Of a stretch of 36,117 nt of DNA, positions 16,801 through 23,013 are shown piece after piece. This DNA comes from Solirubrobacteraceae bacterium (GTDB lineage: Bacteria; Actinomycetota; Thermoleophilia; Solirubrobacterales; Solirubrobacteraceae): assembly GCA_025451035.1 (NCBI GenBank), contig JANWLE010000061.1:1-36117 (forward strand). The letters run 5' to 3'. A program made the translations under genes and the position numbers. Position 1 is the first letter of the stretch, and every line of letters begins with the position of its first letter. The notes beneath the pieces were generated by a model. The model had not been told where the DNA came from, did no database searches, and worked only from the letters and a program-made list of their open reading frames with translations.

Positions 16801-16892
16801 CAATCCCGGTGCCAGGGGGATATCAGCGCTTCATGGTCCAGGCACTCGACTCACACGGCCGGACGATCGGAACCTCCCGGCCGTTCGCCTAG
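13860..16892 (+). CDS. Fusion of a DHA2-type MFS exporter with an extracytoplasmic arylsulfotransferase domain
   Basis: One unbroken 1010-codon frame. Residues 1-50 are a hydrophilic leader. Residues 55-505 form a 14-helix DHA2 (EmrB/QacA) exporter with the D1-like motif 'LDLSIVNVALPSI' (69-81), motif A 'GGRAADHFGQRR' (110-121) and a degenerate motif C at about 196-203. A 15th helix follows (about 516-535). Residues 560-1010 are an ASST_2-like propeller closely resembling the 10907 protein. Shared candidate catalytic residues are His675 (TLHEI), His752-x-Asn754 (YHVNA), Arg769 (SMRNTWA) and His807 (WQHN). Fourteen-helix exporters keep both ends in the cytosol; the extra helix would place the propeller outside, where ASSTs work. 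This supports a real fusion that couples efflux of a phenol to sulfate transfer. The substrate is unknown. Confidence 0.88.
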   Translation: MHKHDGTVKAGDETGETTVGGLAVADHGHIQTVPAESAPAAKRLGPLRLGSRSSWLLAVCCAAQFMVILDLSIVNVALPSIKFSLGFTAPELQWIVDAYAITFAGFLMLGGRAADHFGQRRTFVLALFLFALASLAGGIASDRSMLIAARAFQGFGGALMAACSLAIITASFPPGPKLNRAIGLWAAMNGAGGAAGMLFGGLLTEVSWRWVLLINPPIAIAAALVAYVVVQERRRAGHGNFDLAGALTLTIGQMVLVYGVVEAGLAGWDTLAALGPILGGAALLVVFGVIETRLASAPLIPFKELTKPLRTANNIVLLFSASLFPMWFVSSLYLQQVLGLSPLDTGLIFLPMTLMIMLVASRAGKLVNSFGVRPVLGGGLIMLTAGMLLLARIGAAGSSIVYVMIPGLLTAAGIAMSIVPSTIAATQGSKEGQAGLASGLVNTSRQIGGGLGLAVLVTLATQRTTHLIGAGQQVPQALTNGFRLAYLIGAGLAGAAALVTFTSLPKPAAASAARRLMATIGVIVAAFVGVCLSISTHGSPVGAYITNGAYSFLSAPSLHPPKLHAIASTATGRLAPGYIFTADFYDLNYPPMVGQSGPLILDNQLQPVWFEPVPEKYVAANLGLQTYQGKPVLAWWQGDITSTGQTESGEDVIVNRHYQKVATLRATGGWVLTLHEIAIDGEDAWVTANKNVPMDLSKYGGAYNGALIDSAVQEYNLKTGKLLFNWDALQHIPLNDSYATLPTNGFPWDAYHVNAIDVTGNGTVVVSMRNTWAAYAVNTSTSKIEWTLGGKHSSFKFGSGAEFEWQHNVVVYPGTPLVTLFDDHCCQITSGGKYVEPNGPSRGLVLRLDQRAHTATLAGQYTRAGDFDTDYMGSMEPLPNGNEFVGWGAEPYFSEYDTSGHPLLDAAFPRPDLTYRAVREPWVGLPLYPPAGAARHSADKTTVYASWNGATQVASWRVLARSAARRQVIVASKPKSGFETAIPVPGGYQRFMVQALDSHGRTIGTSRPFA

Positions 16893-16952
16893 CGCGCCGA
16901 GCCAGTAGTCAAGCGCAGAGAGTCAAGCCCACACGAACGGTATGTTTTAGGC

Positions 16953-17042
16953 GTGAGAGAAAACTTCTCCCTGATCGTGATGTGCGTGTTCTTGCTGCTC
17001 TCGCTGGCGTTCCTGGCGCAGCAGATCACCGCCTATCACTAG
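16953..17042 (+). CDS. Possible 29-residue single-helix membrane peptide
   Basis: A GTG-started frame encodes a hydrophobic helix (SLIVMCVFLLLSLAFLAQQ) with a basic N-terminus. TATGTTTTAG just upstream resembles a -10 box, so it might be leaderless. There is no homology I recognise. It could be chance. Confidence 0.3.
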   Translation: MRENFSLIVMCVFLLLSLAFLAQQITAYH

Positions 17043-17059
17043 CCCGCCCGGCGAGCGTC

Positions 17060-17431
17060 TCACGGACGACGGCGCATCGAGCGGGTCCGTTCCCGTTCCT
17101 GCTGCTTCTCGACGACGGTCGCGATCAGCTTCAAGAACTGGCTGGGCCCCGATGCCTTGGCCTGCCCATAGGTGAAAGCCTCAACCCAATCCGCGACCTT
17201 CCCCTCGGCCGCCATCACGTTGAAGAACTCACGCCGCATGTCAACGTTGATCTTCGCGTCGGTCGCGGGACCCTTAGTCACCGTGATATCGGGCATCTGC
17301 AGGCGGAAGTGCTGAACATCACCTCGTCCGCGTAGCTGGAGGCCGACGACTATCTGGATCTGGGCGAGCGCGGGGACTTCGCCGACGAACCGGCTCGTCG
17401 CGCTTTCAATCAGGATCTTTGCGTCCGACAT
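17060..17431 (-). CDS. SCP2 sterol-carrier-like lipid-binding protein
   Basis: A 123-residue single SCP2 fold. The beta-sheet core reads 'IQIVVGLQLRGRGDVQHFRL', then 'ITVTKGPATDAKINVDMRRE' and the helix 'FFNVMAAEGKVADWVEAFTYGQAK', with 'ASGPSQFLKLIATVV' matching the family's G.l......l..l ending. SCP2 proteins hold fatty-acyl or sterol ligands in a hydrophobic tunnel. Its ATG lies 22 bases past the acyl-CoA dehydrogenase stop on the same strand, so it is probably the second gene of that operon and may carry acyl substrates for it. There is no catalytic signature. The Arg-rich C-terminus is unusual but short. Confidence 0.82.
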   Translation of the reverse strand: MSDAKILIESATSRFVGEVPALAQIQIVVGLQLRGRGDVQHFRLQMPDITVTKGPATDAKINVDMRREFFNVMAAEGKVADWVEAFTYGQAKASGPSQFLKLIATVVEKQQERERTRSMRRRP

Positions 17432-17453
17432 CTCTGCTCGATCGCCGCTCGCA

Positions 17454-18668
17454 TCAGATCTTGTGCCGCTGCAGGAGCTTGCGGCCGATCACCATACGCT
17501 GGATCTCGGAGGTGCCCTCGCCGATCAGGAGCAACGGCGCATCCCGGTAAAGCCGCTCGATCTCGTACTCCTTGGAGTATCCGTAGCCGCCGTGGATGCG
17601 GAAGGACTCCTCCACACAGAAGCGGCCCGCCTCCGAGGCGAACAGCTTGGCCATGCCGGCCTCTAGGTCTGAGCGCTCGCCCGCGTCCTTGAGCCGTGCC
17701 GCGCGCATCGTCAACAGCCGCGCGGCGTCCACCTGAGTGGCCATGTCCGCGAGCTTGAATTGGATCGCCTGATGTTCGGCGATCGCCTTGCCGAACGTCT
17801 TGCGCTCCTGGGAGTAGCGCAGCGCGAGCTCGAGTGCTCGCTGCGCGATGCCGACACCGCGGGCAGCGACGTTCACCCTGCCAACCTCGAGCGCGTCCAT
17901 CATCTGCGCGAACCCTTTGTTCAGACCTGCCGCCTCGCCTCCAAGCACGTTCTCTGACGGACAGCGGTAACCGTCGAATATGAGCTCGGTCGACTCCACG
18001 CCCTTGTAGCCGAGCTTTTTGATCTTCGGCGGGACGGTCAGGCCGGCATAGGCGCCGGTGTTCTCGCTGGCGCCTCCCTCCTTCTCCGCGATGAAGCACG
18101 TGAAGCCGACGTGGCGTGGCTGAGCGTCCGGGTCTGTCTTGACGAGCACGAACACCAGCGATGACATCAACCCATTGGTCACCCACATCTTCTGGCCGTT
18201 GATCTCGTACGTGCCGTCGTCCATCTTCTTGGCCGAAGTCTTGATCGCCTGCACGTCTGAGCCGAGCTCGGGCTCAGATAGCGAGAACGCGGCGCGGATC
18301 TCGCCGGTCGCCATGCGCGGCAGGTACTTCTGCTTCTGCTCCTCGTTGCCGAACTTCATCAACAGGTACGAGCCGATGAAATGGGTGTTGATCACCCCCG
18401 AGATCGAGATCCACCCTCGCGAGAGCTCCTCGACGATCATCGCGTAGGTGGTCAGGTCGAGCCCCATGCCGCCGTACTCCTCGGGGATCGTCACCCCGAA
18501 CAGGCCGAGCTCCTTCATCTGGTCGACGATCGGCGCCGGAAAGATGTCCTCGTGGTCGTAGTGCTCGGCGTTGGGGAGGATCTGCTCGTCGGCGAACTGG
18601 CGCACCATCTCGGTGATCGCCTTCTGCTCGTCGTTCATTTCTGATGGTGAAGAGGCGGCTACAGCCAT
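17454..18668 (-). CDS. Acyl-CoA dehydrogenase
   Basis: An FAD enzyme that desaturates acyl-CoA at alpha-beta and passes electrons to ETF. It has the standard three-part fold in 404 residues. N-terminal helices include 'LGLFGVTIPEEYGGMGLD'. The FAD-binding signature is 'AAFSLSEPELGSDVQAIKT', followed by KMWVTNG. The C-terminal helical part has 'GRVNVAARGVGIAQRALELA', 'ERKTFGKAIAEHQAIQFKLADM' split across the dimer interface, and 'RIHGGYGYSKEYEIERLYRD'. The catalytic Glu is in 'LIGEGTSEIQRMVIGR'. I chose ATG 18668, with GGAG about 14 bases upstream; the open frame to 18716 adds 16 basic residues unlike the family. Substrate chain length cannot be read. It is divergent from the acyl-CoA synthetase and followed by SCP2. 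Confidence 0.94.
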   Translation of the reverse strand: MAVAASSPSEMNDEQKAITEMVRQFADEQILPNAEHYDHEDIFPAPIVDQMKELGLFGVTIPEEYGGMGLDLTTYAMIVEELSRGWISISGVINTHFIGSYLLMKFGNEEQKQKYLPRMATGEIRAAFSLSEPELGSDVQAIKTSAKKMDDGTYEINGQKMWVTNGLMSSLVFVLVKTDPDAQPRHVGFTCFIAEKEGGASENTGAYAGLTVPPKIKKLGYKGVESTELIFDGYRCPSENVLGGEAAGLNKGFAQMMDALEVGRVNVAARGVGIAQRALELALRYSQERKTFGKAIAEHQAIQFKLADMATQVDAARLLTMRAARLKDAGERSDLEAGMAKLFASEAGRFCVEESFRIHGGYGYSKEYEIERLYRDAPLLLIGEGTSEIQRMVIGRKLLQRHKI

Positions 18669-18831
18669 TGGTGAAACACTCCGCGGTCGGGGTCTGCGAT
18701 CGGCTCGAGAGGGCATGGGAACGGCTCTGTCACGTGCACGTCCGATGACGCCCTGCCCTCACGGTGAGCTAGATTCGGACCGCACACAGCCGAGGTTCAG
18801 ATGAACCTGAGAACCATCGGAGGATATCGAG

Positions 18832-18996
18832 ATGAGCCGTACCGAGACACCGTGGTCAGCGCCGCTTCGCCCAGCTGGCGGTTGGCTGGGTGCGCACAGA
18901 TCGGGCCAGCGATCGCTGCCGAGCCGCGCGGCGCCTGCCCGAGGCCAGCTCGACGCGACGCTTTTGCGTATGCAAGCCGACCAAATGTTGAGATGA
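18832..18996 (+). CDS. 54-residue small ORF coupled to acyl-CoA synthetase
   Basis: A short frame starting at ATG 18832 has GGAGGA at 18819-18824, the strongest ribosome binding site in this gap. It runs without stops and ends in a TGA that overlaps the synthetase ATG (ATGA at 18993-18996). The product is basic and Arg/Ala/Pro-rich (MSRTETPWSAPLRPAGGWLG at its start) with no signal peptide or helix I recognise. It may be a real small protein or a leader ORF that feeds ribosomes to the next start. The evidence is positional only. Confidence 0.45.
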   Translation: MSRTETPWSAPLRPAGGWLGAHRSGQRSLPSRAAPARGQLDATLLRMQADQMLR

Positions 18997-20486
18997 ACTT
19001 CAGCCGGGACATCCTCGAAGCGAGGAGCCCGAGCGTGCGCGCGCTCGTCGAGCTGCCCCGTGAAAATGACCGGCGAGAGTGGAGCTTCGGCGAAATAAGC
19101 GAGGGCACGTCCGTGTTCGCCGCGCTGCTCGCCGCGCGGGGCGTGGAACGCGGGGACGTGGTGATGACGCTGATCGGCAACCGGCCAGAGTGGGTATTCA
19201 CGATGATGGCGTGCTTTCGGATTGGCGCAGTCGCCCTCCCCTGCACTGAGCAGCTGCGCGCCAAGGACCTCTCGCTGAGGATCGCCGTGGCCCGACCGCG
19301 GCTGATCGTCGCCGACGTGCGCAACCGCGGGGAGCTCGAGGCATCAGGTCCCGTATGCGAGGTTATGTGGGTCGGCGCTGAGCCGCTGCTCGGGCAATCC
19401 GTGGGCGGGCTCGATATGCCGCCATTTGCCGAACTGGAGCCGGAGGACCCATGTCTGATCACCTTCACCAGCGGGACGGTGGGAGAGCCCAAGGCTGTCG
19501 TGCATGGCATGCGCTACCTCTACGGTCAGCGCACCCAGGCACACGGATGGCTGGAGGCCCGCGCCGAGGATCTTGTGTGGTGCACAGCCGCCTCCGGGTG
19601 GAGCAAGTCGGCGCGGAACGTCTTCATTGCGCCGTGGCTGAACGGCGCGAGCGCACTGCTGCACGACGCGCGCTTTGACCCCCACGAGCGTCTGGAGCTG
19701 ATCGAGCGCGAGCAGGTCACGGTGCTTTGTATGGCACCCACCGAGTACCGGGTGATCGCCAAGCGCGCCTCACTGCGAGCGCTGCCGAGCCTGCGCGGCA
19801 TGGTCGCAGCCGGCGAGGCGCTCAACCCGGAGGTGCTGCACGCTTGGAAAGCAGCGACCGGCCTCGACATACGCGACGGCTACGGTCAGACGGAGACCGG
19901 CCAGATGACCGGAATGGCCGTCGGCGCGGGCGTGCGTGCCGGCTCGATGGGACGACCTTTGGAAGGTGTGCGCCTGTGGATCGAAGACGGTGAGCTGGTC
20001 GCGGATCCCGAGACGGTGCCGACCTTCTTCCTCGGATATCTCGGCGAGGGGGTCAACCGCGACGAGCGGGGTGCGTGGGAGATCACGGATCGCCGCGCAC
20101 AGGGGCCTTGGCACACCGGCGACCGTGTCCGCGAAGACGAGGATGGCTACCTGTTCTTCGAGGGTCGCGCCGACGACGTCATCATCTCCGCCGGCTACCG
20201 CATCGGGCCGTTCGAGGTCGAGTCGGCGCTAGTGGCGCACCCCGCCGTGGCCGAGGCAGCTGCCGTGGCCTCACCGGACGAGGAGCGGGGGTCTGTCGTG
20301 CGGGCGGTCGTGGTACTCCGCGACGGGCAGGCACCCTCGCCGCAGCTTGCCAAGGAGCTACAGGAGCACGTCAAGCACCAGACCGCCCCGTACAAGTACC
20401 CACGTATCGTGGAGTTCGTGCCGGAGCTGCCGAAGACCTCGAGCGGCAAGATCAGGCGAGCCGAGCTGCGCGACGCACGCGGCTGA
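18993..20486 (+). CDS. Acyl-CoA synthetase (AMP-forming, medium-chain/MACS-like)
   Basis: A 497-residue adenylate-forming ligase making acyl-CoA from acid, ATP and CoA. The P-loop is TFTSGTVGEPKAVVHG (about 157-172). Also present are the MACS-like 'SGWSKSARNVFIAPWLNGAS', the A5 motif DGYGQTETGQMTG, 'WHTGDRVREDEDGYLFFEGR' (A7) with ADDVIISAGYRIGPFEVES (A8), and the A10 PKTSSGKIRR with catalytic Lys at about 486. The start at ATG 18993 overlaps the small upstream ORF and leaves an N-terminus (MNFSRDILEARS) matching the family's 'FNFARDVLD'. An in-frame ATG at 18801 would add 64 residues without family likeness. It is divergent from the acyl-CoA dehydrogenase, so the locus may activate and then oxidise one acid. 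Confidence 0.92.
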   Translation: MNFSRDILEARSPSVRALVELPRENDRREWSFGEISEGTSVFAALLAARGVERGDVVMTLIGNRPEWVFTMMACFRIGAVALPCTEQLRAKDLSLRIAVARPRLIVADVRNRGELEASGPVCEVMWVGAEPLLGQSVGGLDMPPFAELEPEDPCLITFTSGTVGEPKAVVHGMRYLYGQRTQAHGWLEARAEDLVWCTAASGWSKSARNVFIAPWLNGASALLHDARFDPHERLELIEREQVTVLCMAPTEYRVIAKRASLRALPSLRGMVAAGEALNPEVLHAWKAATGLDIRDGYGQTETGQMTGMAVGAGVRAGSMGRPLEGVRLWIEDGELVADPETVPTFFLGYLGEGVNRDERGAWEITDRRAQGPWHTGDRVREDEDGYLFFEGRADDVIISAGYRIGPFEVESALVAHPAVAEAAAVASPDEERGSVVRAVVVLRDGQAPSPQLAKELQEHVKHQTAPYKYPRIVEFVPELPKTSSGKIRRAELRDARG

Positions 20487-20545
20487 GGCTGCTGCCTGGA
20501 TACGGCCTGCAGGTGGTGGCTATCTCAGCGATCGCGCTCCAGCGG

Positions 20546-20932
20546 TCAGAGCGCGACGATCGCGTCTATCTCGACGAGCGCGCCCTTCGGCAGCGCCGCG
20601 ACACCGACCGTGACCCGCGCCGGCGGGTCCGTCTCGAAAAACGAGGCGTAGACCTCCCCCAGCTCGGCGAAACGCGAAAGATCGGTCATGTACACGGTGA
20701 GGCGAACGGCGCGGGCCAGCGACGTCCCGGCCGCGGAGCAGACCACCGCCAGGTTCTCGAGGCAGCGCCGTGTCTGCTCAGCGACAGTCGCGCCGCTCAC
20801 CTCGCCCGTATCGGGGTCAAGCGGTATCTGCCCCGAGCAGAACAGCAGCTCACCGGCACGCACGGCGTGGCTGTACGGGCCGATCGCGGCGGGAGCCGCG
20901 TCGGCTGTGATCCTCTGGCGCTCCACGCTCAC
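20546..20932 (-). CDS. ridA: RidA family enamine/imine deaminase (YjgF/YER057c/UK114)
   Basis: A trimeric protein that hydrolyses reactive enamines or imines from PLP enzymes. In 128 residues it shows 'AAIGPYSHAVRAGELLFCSG' split by the usual GPYS motif, 'QIPLDPDTGEV', 'EQTRRCLENLAVVCSAAG', 'RLTVYMTDLSRFAELGEVY' and the C-terminal 'PPARVTVGVAALPKGALVEI'. The Arg of PARVTV is the position of the substrate-binding Arg of E. coli RidA. I chose GTG 20932 (or GTG 20926), which gives the usual size; the open frame to 20977 is longer than needed. It is convergent with the acyl-CoA synthetase gene and divergent from the peptidase gene 74 bases away. Confidence 0.9.
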   Translation of the reverse strand: MSVERQRITADAAPAAIGPYSHAVRAGELLFCSGQIPLDPDTGEVSGATVAEQTRRCLENLAVVCSAAGTSLARAVRLTVYMTDLSRFAELGEVYASFFETDPPARVTVGVAALPKGALVEIDAIVAL

Positions 20933-21006
20933 CGCAGCGAGCCTACACCCACGGCCCTGGGAGGGACAGCGCGACACGAGCGCAACTATCGAATAGATTC
21001 CGACTA

Positions 21007-22920
21007 GTGCTACGGATGGTCACAGGGCTAGCGAGCCTGAGCCTCGCCACGGTCGCGCTCACCTGGACGGTCACAGCCGTCGCCGCCGGCCAGATCCAGT
21101 TCGAGCAGTGCCCCGATACCAACAACTTCGCGTGCGGGCATCTGAATGTGCCGCTGGACCCGTTCGCCGCCGGCAGTGAACCCATCACGTTGGCGATGCG
21201 CCGGCACCTCGCGCCGGTCGGCACCGCGAAAGACGCGGTGATCGCGCTCGCGGGTGGACCCGGGCAGGCAGCGATTCCATTCGCCGAACAGTTCGATCGG
21301 CTGCTCGGGCCGATCCTCGCCACACGCGACCTGATCGTGTTCGACCAGCGCGGCATCGGGCTCTCGCATCCGTTGTCCTGCGCTGCCTTCGAACATATCG
21401 GCGGGCGGGAACCCTCACCTCTGGCGATAGGCATATGCGCGCGGCAGATCGGGCCCTCGCGGCGCTTCTACACGAGCGCCGACACGGTGGCCGACATCGA
21501 GGCGATCCGTCAGGCAGGCGGCTACGAAAAGCTCGTTCTCTACGGCACCTCCTACGGCACGAAGGTCGCCGAGCTCTACGCGCAGACCTACCCGCAGAAC
21601 GTCCAAGCGCTGGTGCTCGACTCGGTGGTTCCCGTAGACGGGCCGGACCCGCTGCGCCGCGACTCGTTCGTCGCGATCCGGCGGGTCTTGCGTGAGCTGT
21701 GCGCAGCGCACGCCTGCAGGCACGTCACACCCAGCCCAGTAGGAGACCTGGCGCGCGTGCTGAGAATGATGCGCCGCAGACCGCTTCACGTCCGCGCGGT
21801 GGGCGATCACGGCCACCGCAGAAGCTTCAGGGTCTCCGCCGAAGACCTGCTGCAGCTCCTCTACGAGGGCGACTTCAATCCTCTTCTGCGCGCGGCGATG
21901 CCCACCGTGCTGCACTCGGCCGCCCAGGGCGATACCGCGCCGCTCGCCAGGCTTCTCCTTAGCGGAGGAGGCGCCGAAGAAAGCGAAGAAGACGAACGGG
22001 AACGGCTCAGCGAGGGCTTTGACTCTCCGCTCTATCTAGCGACGACATGCGAGGAGCAGCAATTCCCGTGGAGCCGAGCAGCAAGCCCAGCCGTGCGCAT
22101 ACGCGAAGCACGCACGCAGCTCAGCAAGCTGCCAGCCGGCACTTTCTCTCCCTTCACCGCGGCGGACGCGCTGGCCGACAGCGACGTCCCGATCTGCTCG
22201 CAATGGCCCTTTACGACGGCCGCCCCGGAAACAAAAAGCACCGCGATGCCGGCGGTCCCGACGTTGATCTTCAGCGGCGAAGAAGACATCCGCACACCCA
22301 CGGCAGGCGCGCAGCAGCTCGCGCGCTCGATCCCCGGGGCTCATCTGCTGGTCGTTCCATACGCCGGCCACGCGGTGCTGGCCAGCGACCCCCGTCCCTG
22401 TCCGGTCGATGCCCTGCGCGCCTTCTTTGCCGGCAAGCAGATCGCTGCCTGCCGCGATCACAGGCCATCCAGCCATCGTCTGGTTCCATTGGCGCCTGGC
22501 GCGTTGGCGGACATATCGCCAGCACGCCACTACGTCGGCAAGCGCGGACGCACGTTGCAGGCGGTGGCGCTCACCCTCGAAGACCTCTCACGACAGCTCA
22601 CCATGCGCGGCGAGGCGCTGCTCGGCCTGCTGGGGGTCACGGTGAACGTCGGCGGGCTACGCTCCGGCTGGGTGGGCTGCTCGGCCCATTCGCTGCGTTT
22701 TCACGGCTACTCCTATGTTCCGGGCGTGCAGATCTCTGGCACGGTCACGATTGGTAGCGCGACGTTGCTCATCGGCGGCAGCTCCGCAGCCCGCGGCCGG
22801 TTGAGGCTGGGTCCAAAAGGTCAGCTCAACGGTACGCTCGAAGGCATCGCGGTGCACCTGTCGAGATCCCGCGCGCCGCTCGTGGGTGTCGCTGGCGCGC
22901 GGGATGCGAGCGGTGCCTAG
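21007..22920 (+). CDS. Secreted alpha/beta-hydrolase, TAP-like (tripeptidyl aminopeptidase) family, copy 1
   Basis: A 637-residue exported serine peptidase-like enzyme. The signal peptide is about residues 4-27 (ending AVAAG). The oxyanion region is 'AVIALAGGPGQAAIPF' (78-92), then 'RDLIVFDQRGIGLSHPL'. The nucleophile Ser182 is in LYGTSYGTKVAELYAQ, Asp427 in SGEEDIRTPT and His455 in PYAGHAVL, as in the TAP-like C-terminal domain. Cysteines after the signal suggest disulfides. The last about 120 residues form an added beta-rich domain shared with copy 2. The start is GTG 21007 or ATG 21016; no clear ribosome binding site. It is followed by copy 2 after a short gap, in the same direction. It probably releases short peptides from protein N-termini. 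Confidence 0.88.
   Translation: MLRMVTGLASLSLATVALTWTVTAVAAGQIQFEQCPDTNNFACGHLNVPLDPFAAGSEPITLAMRRHLAPVGTAKDAVIALAGGPGQAAIPFAEQFDRLLGPILATRDLIVFDQRGIGLSHPLSCAAFEHIGGREPSPLAIGICARQIGPSRRFYTSADTVADIEAIRQAGGYEKLVLYGTSYGTKVAELYAQTYPQNVQALVLDSVVPVDGPDPLRRDSFVAIRRVLRELCAAHACRHVTPSPVGDLARVLRMMRRRPLHVRAVGDHGHRRSFRVSAEDLLQLLYEGDFNPLLRAAMPTVLHSAAQGDTAPLARLLLSGGGAEESEEDERERLSEGFDSPLYLATTCEEQQFPWSRAASPAVRIREARTQLSKLPAGTFSPFTAADALADSDVPICSQWPFTTAAPETKSTAMPAVPTLIFSGEEDIRTPTAGAQQLARSIPGAHLLVVPYAGHAVLASDPRPCPVDALRAFFAGKQIAACRDHRPSSHRLVPLAPGALADISPARHYVGKRGRTLQAVALTLEDLSRQLTMRGEALLGLLGVTVNVGGLRSGWVGCSAHSLRFHGYSYVPGVQISGTVTIGSATLLIGGSSAARGRLRLGPKGQLNGTLEGIAVHLSRSRAPLVGVAGARDASGA
21519..21623 (+). repeat. 105-bp tract identical to 23526-23630
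   Basis: These 105 bases are the same at every position in the two tandem peptidase genes, including third codon positions. They cover the nucleophile motif GTSYGTKVA. Immediately outside, the genes diverge at both DNA and protein level. This is the pattern of a recent gene-conversion tract. Confidence 0.9.
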
Positions 22921-23013
22921 ACACCAGCGCATCATCCGTTTAGCGCAGACGCGTCGAGAGGCTCGCCCTGCGCCGCAACCGCCGGAGTGACGCTATTGTC
23001 GGTGTCGAGGCAC

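Noticed and set aside
18801-18992. 64-residue N-terminal extension of the acyl-CoA synthetase
   Set aside because: No family likeness; covers the small coupled ORF and leaves its strong ribosome binding site unexplained.
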